A stretch of DNA of 64,000 nucleotides, taken from Ampelomyces quisqualis (Eukaryota; Ascomycota; Dothideomycetes; Pleosporales; Phaeosphaeriaceae). Of this stretch, positions 8,585 through 20,449 are shown piece by piece (position 1 is the stretch's first letter; every line of letters starts with the position of its first letter). Where the stretch lies: positions 2,812,025 to 2,876,024 of the forward strand of contig JAGTXZ010000002.1 in assembly GCA_018398575.1 (NCBI GenBank), in the 5' to 3' direction. The translations under genes and the position numbers were made by a program. Under the pieces are notes generated by a model. That model searched no databases and was not told the DNA's origin. It worked only from the letters and a program-made list of their open reading frames with translations.

Positions 8585-10168
8585 TCATTCGAACTGCTGC
8601 AGGAAGCCATCCGCCCTCGACCAAGCGTCTTCGATTACGGCTCTCCTGCTCTCGTCCCTGAGTGCCAGCTCAATCTTCAACGACTTAGGCCTGTGGATCA
8701 CTCCGTCTGTCCACTGTCCCCAGGTACTTATCGGCAATGAATCAGTGGCGTTGATGTCGAAGGCCCACAGTACTTTCGCAAAATGTAACATCATACTATT
8801 ATCAGCGAATCGCTGGCCCGGACAGACACGGCGGCCAGCGCCGAAGGTGTAATTCACACGCCGCCCTTTGTTCGCTTCCAGACCTACTGTACTCGCGCAG
8901 CCGTATTCGTTGTTCATGTACCGAGACGGGTCGAATTTCTCAGGTGATTCATAGAAGGATTCATCGTGGTTGATCATCCATGCGTTGATGAGAATATCGG
9001 CACCGTTCGGGATGGTCAGGGCACCATAATCGTCGTCGGCCGTCGCAGTGTGAGGTACTGCCAGAGGGGTAATTGGACGCCAGCGCAACAGTTCCAGCAT
9101 GCATGCGCGAACGTACGGTAATCTGCCGATGTCGTCAATCCCAGGTATCCTGGAAGCCCCGCAGACCCGATCCACCTCTTCCTGCGCTTCTTTCGCAATA
9201 TCAGGAAACGCCGCTATCGCCATGAGAAAAACCATCGTTGCGCTGGCGGATGTCTCCGCACCACCTTCGAGCAGCACTCCGCCAAGATAAGCAAGATACG
9301 TATCATCGTACCACTCTTTATCTTGAACTTTTAAGCATTGCGACATGAAACATTCCTCGCCTTTGCCTTGCTCCAGCCTCTTCCTTGTTTCATCGAGCAA
9401 GCCGTGGTATATTCGATTCTGTTTCTTCTTGATGCGCAACGCTCTGGTCTTCCATCCCTTCCAAGGCGTCAACCACTCAGGAACCCTTTTCAGGAACGGA
9501 AAGCTGCTCGTGGGTGGATAAGCCGTCGGGCCCAGCGCAGCAGACCACTCCTCTTCTATCTCAAAGAACGTGGCAATCTTCGATCCCGCCTCATTCGTCT
9601 TGCCCCGCTGGCCAAACACCGTGGCCAAAATAATGCCGCCAAAGCTGCGGTCAACATGGTGTTCAAAATCGGCCGGCGCGTTCATCATGTCGTAAATCAT
9701 CTGCGTTGATTCAGCGTCTTGCACGGGTTTCATTCGATCTGTCCGGTCGCCGCCCAAGAACTCAACGAGCGCTTTTCGCTGCTTACGCCACAGCTCGCCG
9801 TACACACTTAGCCCAGGGTTTTCACTCCCCGGAAGAACGATATCGCACACAGGAATGGATGGTCGCGAGGAATAAATCGCGCCTCGCTGCTCCACAAGAT
9901 CGCGAACGGCTTGCCACGTATTCAACACGATCAAGTTGTGGCAGCCGACCTTGAAGCCTACGACGGCGCCAAATTGCCGCGCGTACTCGGTAAACACGAA
10001 TTGCGGGCGTGCGATGGGCATTTGGTGCATATTGCCAATGAACGGAAGTGTCTTTGGGCCCGGTGGGAAGCGCTTGGGACGGCCGGAGAAAAGGGAGTAT
10101 TGGTATATGCGCACGAGTGCAAAGAGCACGAGAGATGCGAGCGCAAGCGGGTAGATTTGCAGAGCCAT
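8585..10168 (-). CDS. Cytochrome P450 monooxygenase (fungal microsomal type)
   Basis: Intron-less gene of 527 residues. The frame is open to 10225, but the first ATG is at 10168. It places the membrane anchor (LALASLVLFALVRIYQYSLF) right at the N-terminus, followed by the PPGP hinge. Hallmarks, numbered from that ATG, are the I-helix oxygen-binding GGAETS (302-307), the K-helix ExxR as ELLR (359-362), a PERF-like FDPSRY (about 412-417) and the haem loop FGAGRRVCPG (442-451), with the Cys ligand at 449. Length and motif spacing are normal, so the gene looks intact. The overall form resembles group I fungal P450s of the O-methylsterigmatocystin-oxidoreductase-like type. The substrate is unknown. 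It is divergent from the multicopper oxidase, with 860 nt between start codons. Confidence 0.93.
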   Translation of the reverse strand: MALQIYPLALASLVLFALVRIYQYSLFSGRPKRFPPGPKTLPFIGNMHQMPIARPQFVFTEYARQFGAVVGFKVGCHNLIVLNTWQAVRDLVEQRGAIYSSRPSIPVCDIVLPGSENPGLSVYGELWRKQRKALVEFLGGDRTDRMKPVQDAESTQMIYDMMNAPADFEHHVDRSFGGIILATVFGQRGKTNEAGSKIATFFEIEEEWSAALGPTAYPPTSSFPFLKRVPEWLTPWKGWKTRALRIKKKQNRIYHGLLDETRKRLEQGKGEECFMSQCLKVQDKEWYDDTYLAYLGGVLLEGGAETSASATMVFLMAIAAFPDIAKEAQEEVDRVCGASRIPGIDDIGRLPYVRACMLELLRWRPITPLAVPHTATADDDYGALTIPNGADILINAWMINHDESFYESPEKFDPSRYMNNEYGCASTVGLEANKGRRVNYTFGAGRRVCPGQRFADNSMMLHFAKVLWAFDINATDSLPISTWGQWTDGVIHRPKSLKIELALRDESRRAVIEDAWSRADGFLQQFE

Positions 10169-11028
10169 TGTTGCGCGCGTCGTGCGTATAGCCACGAGGA
10201 CAGGTACCGGTAAAGTTCTACTCAACTCAAGAATCTGTATACACTTACTTTCTTTCCAAAGAACAGAAGCACAATCAAACGTCTTGTCCTAACAGTCTGA
10301 CTACTTATTCATCCCCATTCTCGTGCGGGGTAAGCTTGCTAAGCAAGCTCGCGGTGTGGTAACACAGCATCAACGCCACCTCTTTGAAGCCAATCGCATT
10401 GCGCTTAACCATACGTCGAGGGAAGCATTCGCGGAGGGGGTGGTCCGTCGCGAATGGCGTTGGTGGTTCCGCGAAGGGGGAGTAGGTGGATTGCGAATGT
10501 TGAAGGTTAGGGAAGTCGTCATTCATTGTAGGGTAAGTCTGCTTGGCAGGTATGTTGTGTGTATATTGTGTTTGTTTATTATAAAGACAAGACCCGTATT
10601 GTGTTAGGCAGCAACAGCTCCCACATGTGTTGTGGGTAGTGGGGCACCGGGCACGATCCGACTTCGGGAATAAAGCGCACGGGCAGGCTACGGTACCTAA
10701 GGTCTTCGATGTGCGGGCACGTTGCGGGTACCCCTATTCTTGACCCTATCAGCGAGGTGGTGTGTGGCACGAGTACTGGAACACGCAGAAAGATCTGCAT
10801 GCGGCTCGCAGCATACAGGGGTTTAGCTTGCTCGAGTGGTGTCCTAACTGTCATTTTGCCAACACTAGGTAGAGGCCATGCCGCCATGCACAGACAACAC
10901 GCAACCAATACTAGGACCCAAGCCTCCTCTTAACAAGTGACTGTGGCGGATTCGAAAATCTCAGATTGGAACACACATGATAGGTCTACCTCCATCCCAC
11001 CTCAGATCTGGGCTTAAGATATCACTCC
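10169..11028. promoter_or_regulatory. Divergent promoter region between P450 and multicopper oxidase
   Basis: The 860 nt separate the two start codons. The small frames inside (10305-10607 and 10579-10933) show no domain. The region may allow co-regulation of the two oxidases, but I recognise no shared binding site. No repeat is evident. Confidence 0.4.
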
Positions 11029-12838
11029 ATGTTGCTTTACAGATTAGCTGTGGGCGTCTCGCTCATTAATGCACGCATCCTCGCAGCCCACAAAATCGAT
11101 TCCATAAGTTCCCATCTTGAAGATGGCTTTGGCGTCGGCGTACAGGCTCGGGCCCCAAGCTTTGTTCCTGACTATTTCTTGTCGGTAACACACCAAGAGC
11201 ATGCTGTAGCATGTCAACAGCGTATGTCGGTCTTGGTGAACGGAACGTCGCCGGGACCGACTTTACGCCTCCCAACCGGAAAGACAAGCTGGATTCGAGT
11301 CTGTAACGACATGGCCGAATACAACACGACAATGGTTCGCACGACGTTGCAGCAGCTCATGAATAGACTTGTTGGCTAACACGAACTAGCATTGGCATGG
11401 CCTCACGCAGCGCACAGCACCACACAGTGACGGCTCCCCTGTATCACAGTGGCCTATAGCTCCTCGTAGATGCTTCGATTACGGAATCTACCCCGAACAT
11501 GAGGATGCAGGAACATACTTCTACCATTCCCATGTTGGCTTCCAGGCCGCCTCTGCCACCGGACCTCTTATCATCGAAGATAACGGGCCCCCTCCGTTCG
11601 ACTACGACGAAGAGCGCATAGTGTTCCTCCAAGATTATTTCAACAAGTCCGATGACACGATCGAAAAAGGTTTGGGCGCGGTACCCTTTGTCTGGTCCGG
11701 TGAAACCAGTGCTGTGCTGCTCAATGGTGTGGGGGTGGCAACGGGTGAAGAAGCCGGCCATGGCAATTGTCAATTGCCTGTAATCGATGTGGAGCCTGGA
11801 AAGACCTACCGCATGCGCTTTGTGGGTGCCACTGCCATATCTATGGTATCTCTTGGCATTGAGAGCCATTCTAGGCTGGACATCATCCAGGCTGATGGCC
11901 ACTACACGAAACCACATACAGTCGATCACATTCAGATCTCTTCTGGGCAGCGGTTCGAAGCTATTCTCTACACAAAGCCAGCAGATGAAATCACGAACAG
12001 AACAGACTATGTCATTCAATTTGAGACAAAGGATCGACCCGAGGTCTACACTGGGTTTGGCATTTTACGCTATCCAGGCAGTTCTCCACAAATCACGAAA
12101 GCCCCTACGACTGGACCCTTGGTTCTTTCCAACGCGACGTATGACTACCTCGAATACACGCTAGAGCCCCTTCTACCTAACAACTTTCCCTCCGCTGCGG
12201 AAGTGACTAGACGCATCTACATTAGTAACGTGCAGCTGCAGAAATCAGCCACGATCTGGCAATTGCAGGGTCTGAACTGGTCTGAAAGCTCGTCAGTAAA
12301 TGATCCTCCTTATCTCGTGGACATTCACGAGAATGGCCCGGCAGCGATGCCGAACTACACCGCTGCAATCGCAAATGGTGGCTGGGACCCCTACACGCTC
12401 ACCTGGCCGGCTAAACTAGGAGAGGTCATTGAAATTATTCTTGAGAACACTGGCAGTCTTTTAAACCTTAACGGAGGTTACGACATTCATCCGTTTCATA
12501 TGCATGGCGCCCATTTCTACGATTGTGGTAGCGGTAACGGCACGTATGATCCTGTTGCCAACGAAAGAAAGCTCGCCAACTACAACCCCGTGCAACGTGA
12601 CACCACGAATTTGTATCGCTACCGGACCCAAGGCACGGCAGGAACAAGAGACGGCTGGCGCTGCTGGAGGTTGCGAGTACAGAGTCCGGGCTGTTGGATG
12701 ATGCACTGCCATATCCTGCAGCACATGATTATGGGCATGCAGAGTGTATGGGTTATGGGTGAGTGGGAAGAAATTGTGCGCATACCTTCCTCGGGGGAAG
12801 TTCATCTTGATCCTAGAAGAAAAGCATACGGGGGTTAG
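11029..12838 (+). CDS. Secreted ascorbate-oxidase-like multicopper oxidase (2 exons)
   Basis: Exons 11029-11334 and 11390-12838 join in phase 0 to 584 residues. The 55-nt intron (GTTCGC...CTAG) has a CTAAC branch. The splice joins NTTM to HWHG, which restores the first copper motif, so the model is secure. An N-terminal hydrophobic stretch (about residues 1-20) looks like a signal peptide. All four copper motifs are present: HWHG (103-106), HSH (148-150), HPFHMHG (469-475) and HCHILQHMIMGM (541-552), with C542, H547 and axial M552 for the type 1 copper. The middle domain (LLNG, RFVGATA, IQADGHYTKP) resembles the fungal ascorbate-oxidase-like group rather than classic laccases. It should oxidise a phenolic or similar substrate with O2 outside the cell; the substrate is unknown. 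This is the last intact gene before the RIP-affected DNA. Confidence 0.93.
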
Positions 12839-13546
12839 GATCTACCGCTTGTAAATTATCCAACTTAAGAAGAGCACTTATAGCGACACAAAGGCTAGTC
12901 CAAATACTCCAAGATTGATATAGCACCAAGACCTAGGATTGGCAACAAGAAGCCAGACACGAACTTAGGGTAGAATACCCGGTAATATGCAAGAAAAAAC
13001 AGAGCAAAGGGAAACACTTTAAGAACACTTTAAGAGACAAAGTAGGGCCAATAAAAAATAGACCCTCTCTTTTCTACAGGCACAGCTCTAGTTTACATAA
13101 CTCTGCCTCTAGTATAAAGATAAATTTCAAAAGTTAGGTCTCTTTATCTAGTTATCGCATAGAGTAAGTAAAGAAGTATATTGGCTTTAATACTTTTATA
13201 TTATAACTCTTAGTTAGAGATGTATTATATATACTAGAGGTTCTATAGTTAGTTCTTAGAAAGTAAGTGTTACTAGTTAGAGGATAATAGACAGAGTTTA
13301 GTATAGATACTAAGTAGTAGTTAGAGTCTAAGTACAAGAGGTACTCTAATATAAATAGAAAGGACTATAGTTAAGTATAGGTAACTAAGTTATAGATTAG
13401 TATAAAGAGTATTAGTAAGATACTCTATAAAGTTAAATATACTAATCTATAAGAGTTTACTATAGTTCTTATAAACTAAGAAGATTATTTATTAATTAGT
13501 TTTATTAGTTCTACTAACTTCTAAGTAACTTATAATACTAAGGAAT
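12839..13546. other. Boundary from gene space to RIP-mutated repeat DNA
   Basis: Composition changes over 12.85-13.1 kb. After that CA and TG become rare, TA and CTAG become frequent, and stop codons fill all frames. The 61-codon minus frame at 13152-13337 is probably a fragment of a decayed repeat. I cannot assign this stretch to a family. Confidence 0.6.
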
Positions 13547-13700
13547 TTACTATACTACGTAGTACAGTCTATTCTAGCTTAAAAATAGATTATTTCTAGT
13601 CTGTGCTTTAAGGCTAAACCTAAAATAGACTTTTGCGTATAAACAGAAAATAGACTTTAGCTATTACTATAGAAAACAGACTACTGTACGTAGTATAGTG
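13547..13700. repeat. Short palindrome-bounded copy of the 26-bp-repeat module start
   Basis: The sequence begins with CTACGTAGTACAG, continues with the same leader as at 17131 and 60356 (AAAAATAGATTATTTCTAG), holds a few decayed 26-bp units, and ends with CTGTACGTAGTATAG. Both ends therefore carry forms of the palindrome CTGTACGTAGTACAG. It looks like a collapsed or internally deleted copy of the module. Confidence 0.6.
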
Positions 13701-16700
13701 TTACAATCCAGAATTAAACAACTAGAAGCCCTGCCTTATAAACACTAAAGTTCTGTAACTAAGTAGTAAGTTAAAGTTAAGACACTAAGGAATAGATTAC
13801 GTAAGCGTACTAGTAAGTACTAGTAGGACTAGAAGAGCTTAGTATACTAAGACACACTAGGATAATAGGATCTAACTAAAGCAGATAGTATATAGGAACT
13901 ATAATAAACTCTTGTAGATTATTATATTTAACTTATGTTATAGACGCTTAAGTTAGTAACTAGCTATTTAACTATTATTACTCTTTTTAGAAAGCTCTAG
14001 CCTTTACTATCTTAGTAATAATACCCTTTGTATCTAAAGTAACTCTGTACCTATCTGCAAAAACTAACTTTAGCTATACCTTTAGTCTACACTAGCATTC
14101 TTATTGTTTGCTACTAGACTAATAGTCTTAACACTTTAAACACCTTTATAATAAGTAGTAATATTGTAATAAATATACCTAAGCATTTCTAAGTAGAAAA
14201 ACCTAGACTTAAGGTTAACAAACCTAATCTCTACTATAGAAACTGTAACAAACTTAAGACCTAGATCCTCTAATTTAATAAGCACTTCTATATAGAAAAA
14301 GATAAGATTAAGAATAATAATAAAGTTATTCTTACTATAACTTATATAAAAGGCAATACTAAGAAATAGGTACTTCTAATTATCTAGAAGTATATAGACA
14401 ATAACATTACAGATATAGATAATACTAACTTTGTAAAAGACTAGCACACGTTTAAAATACGCTTGCAGTAGATCTTCTTACTTCTTAAAGAATCTGTAAT
14501 TACAGAATAAAAAATCTAAAGTCTAAAATAAACCTAATTAACTACTAACTATACTAATGTTTTTTAATAATACGCTAAACAAATCTAGTAAGACAATACT
14601 ACTCTAATGCGTATGTATAAGTAAGGCCTTAAGGCTACTATATAAGCTAAACTTATACGCAGTAGAATATATATTACTACTCTTAAGAAACTTAAGAATA
14701 AAGCTATTTACCTAGATAACAAACTCTATAAATTAGCACTTAAAGATAGGTTATACTCTTTGCGTCTACTACAGGGATATAAAGGATTTTGCCTAAATAA
14801 AAGATATTAGAGATAAACACAACTAAACAAAGGATAATAGCGCTACTACCTAAGACAAGAAACTTACTAACTACGCCTACTAGGAGTATACTTAGGGTAT
14901 AGACCTAAAGCTATGTACTTAGACAACCTTAATAAAGGCCTAGAATAGAAAAGTTACCTAAAGAAATAACCTTAAGAGGATAGGCCTAATAAAAACAAGA
15001 TTACCTGTTATAACTATAACAAGGTTAGACATTATACACAAGACTATTACTCTAAGAATAAAGTTATACGCTAGCTTAATATGTTAACTAACACTTTAGA
15101 AGAAGATATTAAAGAATAGACTGTAATTAAGGATTAACCTACTATCTAAACAACTAATAGACTACTAATAGTAGGATAGATAGAAGATACCTCTACTATA
15201 TTATTAAACAACAAAGTCTTAACTAACTCTGCGTTACTATATAATTAGAAACAAGACTATAATATTAAATAATTCTAATAAATAGAACTACTTCTACTGC
15301 AAACGTAACAAAACATTTACAACTAGTATAACTAAACTAATAAAGATAACTAAGAATATATAGAATAATATTACTAATTTCTATAAGAATATTATACTCT
15401 TAGCCTATAGATAGATAGGTACTCTCTAAGAATAGATAGAGTTATAGAGGAAGAACAATTGCTATACCTAGAAAACAGAGTCTATAGAACATAAGATCTA
15501 CAAGAGACTAAGAGAGTCTATAATACTTAGGAAGACTAAGAACTTACACTAGATAAGCTAGACATATACTTACTACTAGCTAGCCCTAAACTAGTGCGCT
15601 AGAATACAATAGTTAGAGAACTATATTAAGAGGTAGATATAGATAAACTACGTAAGATGTGCTATAACTTATATATAAAGTAGATATGCTATACTAATAA
15701 TAGGTAAGTATTAGTACTAAACTCTATACCTGTAGAATACTAGAATAGAAAGGTAAATAAATTGTATCAAATCCTACTTACAGACAGATACCTATAGGAT
15801 CCTTATAATCTAAAATATAGACTTCTATTATAGACAGCGTGTAATAGCAACTACTGCCTAATACATTATAGTAGTAAAATTAACTAATACTTTTCTTAGT
15901 AGAAGAAACTTTACAAGTACTAATAGTACAGTTACCCTAAGGATACCTGCGTAAATTACCTATACAATAAATAAAACATAAGAAGTTTTTCTAATATATT
16001 AGAGAAAGAAAGTATATCTAACAAAATACTTGTTAATAGCAGCTGCATAAACTACATATAGTAGTTCTGCCTATAACTAGAGTACAAGAAGTACTATAAT
16101 AACAAAGAAGCTAATAGATATAGAAAGAACAAGTCTTTTTTAGAGTTAACTTTAGACTCTAGAAAAGAAACCTAAAGCTGCAACGCAATTAACTTAGCTA
16201 AGCTTATAAAACTTATAGTAAGAGTTAATAGAAAAAGAATAAAGGCACTTCTAGATTTAAGATTATAAGTAAACTATATTTTAGATAATACCTTGTTAAG
16301 AGCTAGGCTCTAACCTTGCTAGAAATAATAATTATATAAACTTTGTATTGCAAATAGAGAGTAGATACCTAATAAGTTACTTATTAGATATAAGACTACT
16401 ATAGAACTTAACATCTAAGGAACTAAACAGGAAATATACCTAGACATCTTTAGATTAGCTACCTATAACATTATATTAGGACTTCTATAGTTTAGAAAGA
16501 ATAGCCTATAGATAGACTAAGGGAAGAGATCTATTTCTCTAGAGAATTATAACAATATAACAGATTCTAAGCCTATATATTAGTAGCGTTTAATAGTAGA
16601 TAAAAAGACAATTAATAATATTGCTTTAACTAAGACGTAGTTAAAGATATAACTAGTTAACTTAGAAAATTAAGAAAGAAATACTAATACGTTATAAGTT

Positions 16701-17130
16701 TTAGAGTAATATATAACTTCTAATATACCTAAGGAATATAAAAAGTTTAAGAAACTATTTTTAGAGGAAATAGGTCTAGAAGTACTACCTAAGCATTAGG
16801 AGTAAGACTATAAGATTGTTCTAGAAAAAGGGAAAAGGCTTACCTTTAGACTAATCTATAGATTATTAGAAAAAGAGCTAGAAGTACTCTAAGAATATAT
16901 CTAAGTAAACCTAAAGAAAGGTTTTATCTAAGCATTAGAATTACTAGCTAGATACCTAATTATATTTATACTAAAGAAGAATAGTAAACTATAACTATGT
17001 ATTAACTTTTAGAAACTTAATAATATTATAGTTAAGAATTAATACCTACTACCTAATATTTTAGAACTATAGAATTAACTAGTCTATGCAAAGATCTTTA
17101 CAGCACTAGATCTAAGAGGCGCGTATAACC
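13700..17130 (+). pseudogene. RIP-degraded Ty3/gypsy retrotransposon fragment (gag, protease, start of RT)
   Basis: Reading through TAG/TAA stops on the plus strand gives three landmarks in the correct order. A CCHC zinc-knuckle remnant at about 15006-15047 reads CYNYNKVRHYTQDYY, with Cys codons mutated to Tyr. An aspartic-protease remnant lies at about 16240-16290 (ALLD, then VNYI). A reverse-transcriptase N-part at about 16981-17130 reads LCINF, KLNNI, VKN, then KIFTALDLRGAYN. This is gypsy-type gag-pol. RT stops within the palm, exactly where the 26-bp-repeat module begins. The rest of RT, RNase H and integrase do not follow directly. Terminal repeats were not identified, and the left limit at the TGTTACAATCC after 13698 is a guess. 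Confidence 0.75.
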
Positions 17131-17217
17131 TACTGTACGTAGTACAGCCTATTCTAGCTTAAAAATAGATTATTTCTAGTTAGTGCGTTGTAGCTAAACT
17201 CAAAATAGACTGTTATG

Positions 17218-18063
17218 TATAACTAGAAAATAGACTTTAGCTATTATAGTAGGAAATAGAATTTGGCTATTGTAGCAGGAAATAGAATTTAGCTATTGTA
17301 GTAGGAAATAGAATTTAGCTATTGCAGCAGGAAATAGAATTTGGCTGTTACTGCAGGAAATAGAATTTGGCTGTTATAGTAGAAAATAGAATTTGGCTAT
17401 TGTAGTAGGAAATAGACTTTAGCTATTATAGTAGAAAGTAGACTTTAGCTATTGTAGTAGGAAATAGACTTTAGCTGTTACAGCAGAAAATAGACTTTTA
17501 CTATTACTACAGGAAATAGAATTTGGCTATTATAGTAGGAAATAGATTTTGGCTGTTATAGCAGAAAATAGACTTTAGCTGTTACAGCAGAAAATAGACT
17601 TTTACTGTTACTGCAGGAAATAGAATTTAGCTGTTGCAGCAGGAAATAGATTTTAGCTGTTATAGTAGAAAATAGATTTTGGCTATTATAGTAGAAAATA
17701 GACTTTGGCTGTTATAGTAGGAAATAGACATTAGCTATTGCTACAGGAAATAGAATTTGGCTGTTGTAGTAGAAAATAGAATTTTGCTATTATAGTAGGA
17801 AATAGACTTTAGCTATTACTACAGAAAATAGAATTTGGCTGTTGCAGCAGGAAATAGAATTTGGCTGTTGTAGCAGGAAATAGAATTTGGCTGTTACAGC
17901 AGGAAATAGACTTTAGCTGTTATAGTAGAAAATAGATATTAGCTATTACTGCAGGAAATAGATATTAGCTGTTACTATAGAAAATAGAATTTGGCTGTTG
18001 CAGCAGGAAATAAACTTTGGCTGTTACTGTAGGAAATAGAATTTAGCTGTTATAGTAGGAAAT
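17218..18063. repeat. 26-bp minisatellite, about 32 copies
   Basis: Tandem units of the form GGAAATAGAATTTGGCTGTT plus six bases with GCAGCA or TAGTAG variants. Units differ by transitions (CTGTTGCAGCA versus CTATTATAGTA). The same array recurs at the chromosome end. Confidence 0.9.
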
Positions 18064-18099
18064 AGTACTACCTTAAGGTGTATGTACTAACTATTTTAT

Positions 18100-20343
18100 A
18101 TTATTCTGTAATGCCCCTAGTTAGCCTACGCGCTCTAACTATAATATTAATATAGAGTTACCTTTTAAATCTACGTTACCTATAGTCTTTCCTACCTAGC
18201 TACTTGTAGGGGTTATTACTACTAGCAACAGCTAATATTGCCTCTATCTAAATACTCTCTCTCTCTAGCATCTACCTGTTGCACCTGCTTTAACACCTCT
18301 TAATGTACCTACAATACTTTACCCTTTAGACAAAGAATTCTCTAACTTCTCTTTATTACTCTCTAATATAATTCTCCTTATTTGTGTATTTAGGACCTCT
18401 AAACTCTAGACTCTTTTACTCTAAGATTTACTATCTAATATATTTACTTTACTGCTATAGTTAGCTATATAATAACTCTTGCTATAGAGACTTACTTTTT
18501 AAACAAAGCTAACAGGCGCAACGTATAAAACTTGTTTAGTTACTCTAGAAAGAGAAACTCTAATAGAGGCTTACTTTTATCTATATAAGCTAAGAAGAGT
18601 AGCTCTATCTTAGCTGCAATTATAGGTACGTCCTTATTACACTCTATTACTATTCCTATCTACTAACGTACACGCGTTTGTGTTAATATTTGTTTAATCT
18701 ACGCATTTATAATTAAACTCTTTAGCAGCAAACTAAAGATTCTAACGCTTTCTATAAGCACTTTAATAATATTCTATTATTTTCTCTAATCTAACAACTG
18801 CTTAAAATATAGCTAAAGATTAGCATTTTGTTTCTTTGTTAGCAGATTGCTATTATTATTCTTATATGCGTATTAGAACAAATACTTCTTTACTAGAGTA
18901 TTATAATATTATTCTTTTGCTTTAGTGCTTATGTTAAGCTCTTACATTTCTCTTTTTAGCGTTATATATTTCTTATACAGCGCATCTAGTTTCTATTACT
19001 ACCTTATTTTATCTGCAATACTATTTACCTTTAATTTCTCTACCTCTACTACTTTATACTTCTATCTCTTGCGTTGCAAAAGCGTTAGACTCTACTTATC
19101 TATAGTATTGCAATCCTAGTGCTAGAATAGAACTATCTAGAAACTTAGACTACCTTTTACAAGTAATACATTATTATTGTACGCTTATATAGCTAGTGCA
19201 CTTCTTACTACTACTACCTAATAGAATAACTTGCGTCCTCTACTGCGTTAACGTTTCTAAATTCTTAAGACGTTCTACTAATCCTAGAATACCTCTATTA
19301 ACTCTACTAATAGAGCCTTACTAATTATCTAAGAAACTATAGTAACTTTTATACTAGGCAACAATTTAGCGTACGTGTAATAACGCTGCTCTTCTACTGT
19401 CCTACTAATTGTGCGCTGCGCAACTTCCTAATCCTGCTTACTTACTACTATCTGTATAAGTGCAAGGTTTATCTTTTTTACTAGAGCCTTTTTAGCTTGT
19501 TGCGTTGTCTTTTCTCTCCTCTATCTCTTTCTACTAGTTCTAGGTCTAGTAGAGTCTGCCTTGTCTACTACTGCCAAATAGTAAACCTGTACCTTATTAA
19601 CGTTTTCTCTCTTGCTTACTTAGTTATAAATATTAGCCTAGAGTATTAACATGCGCAAGTTATTATAAACGTTATTAATAATTTTTAGTAACGTTGTTTA
19701 GTTAGTTTGCTTGCATATCTATAGCAGGGCATTGTATAGATTCTTAGTAAAAAATGCCTCTAGCAGATTATATTTGTCTAGAACCTAGGCATATATTACT
19801 TTTTTAGTTCTATCTAAAGCGTTATCTATAGCTTATACTACTCTAGCCTCTGCTACGTGTTAAGATATATCTTAGGAGATTAAATTTAGAGTAGACTTAA
19901 CTACTATTAAGAAATGCTTAGCTTAGAAGTACTTGCTAGAATATATAGAGATAGTGTACGTTAGCTAGGTAGCAATATACTCTTGTTTCTTACTTGCTAA
20001 GCTTCCTTTAAAAAAAACCTGCTTTAACTAAAATAGGCTAGATTTAAACACTTTCCTCTTAACAAAATTATCTTATAGTTACTACGCTATAAAAGTGTAA
20101 AAAACTCTTTTTCTTTTACTACACTATTCTATTGTGTGTAAAGTAGTGCTATGTCTGTCTATACCTATATTTACCTGTATCCTCTTCTTAGCTATAGTAT
20201 TATTATTTACTCTTATTATTAATATTGCCTTAATTCTACTAGTGTCTAACAACACTTTAATTCTAAACACGCTAATTACACTCCTATTAAGGAAAGAGAA
20301 GCTCTTTAAGCCTTTATTAACACCTAGCGCAAGTATCTTTATG
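18100..20343 (-). pseudogene. Decayed unidentified gene of the telomeric module (internal copy)
   Basis: The minus strand contains frames whose stops are almost all TAG or TAA at likely Gln codons. The same frames are better preserved in the terminal copy, where features can be described. Short plus-strand frames at 18925-19119 and 20134-20352 are low-complexity hydrophobic antisense readings. The family is not recognised. Confidence 0.4.
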
Positions 20344-20449
20344 TTTAGCTAGCCTATCTATATATTCTAAGCAAACCTATCCTAGCTATTTCTAGTCTTA
20401 AAATCTATTAGGATTTACTAAAGTGTAAGTAATACAGCACTATTTGTAC

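Larger units (their letters stand above)
17131..20343. repeat. Internal copy of the telomeric module (pairs with 60355-63914)
   Basis: It starts with the palindrome CTGTACGTAGTACAG, followed by a leader, a 26-bp minisatellite, and about 2.3 kb that aligns in the same order and orientation with the terminal copy. Landmarks shared with the end copy include CAGCGCATCTAG at about 18978 and 62550, and the run to ATCTTTATG at 20335-20343 and 63906-63914. Differences are nearly all C/T or G/A, and this internal copy is the more T- and A-rich of the two. Sequence continues past 20343 here, whereas the other copy ends in telomere repeats. Confidence 0.85.

Noticed and set aside
10166..10225. Earlier start for the P450 at 10225
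   Set aside because: That codon is TTG. The first ATG at 10168 gives the normal membrane-anchor N-terminus.
10305..10933. Small frames on both strands between P450 and oxidase
   Set aside because: Short and without recognisable motifs; the interval is better read as a promoter region.
8585..12838. A secondary-metabolite gene cluster
   Set aside because: Only a P450 and an oxidase are present, with no synthase, transporter or regulator that would define a cluster.
18925..19119. Plus-strand hydrophobic small protein (also at 62496-62690)
   Set aside because: It is antisense to the coherent minus-strand frame of the module. Its composition comes from pyrimidine-rich DNA, although it repeats in both copies.
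20134..20352. Plus-strand hydrophobic frame (also at 63705-63920)
   Set aside because: Low-complexity Leu/Ile/Thr composition, and in the terminal copy it runs into telomere repeats. Most likely a non-coding reading.
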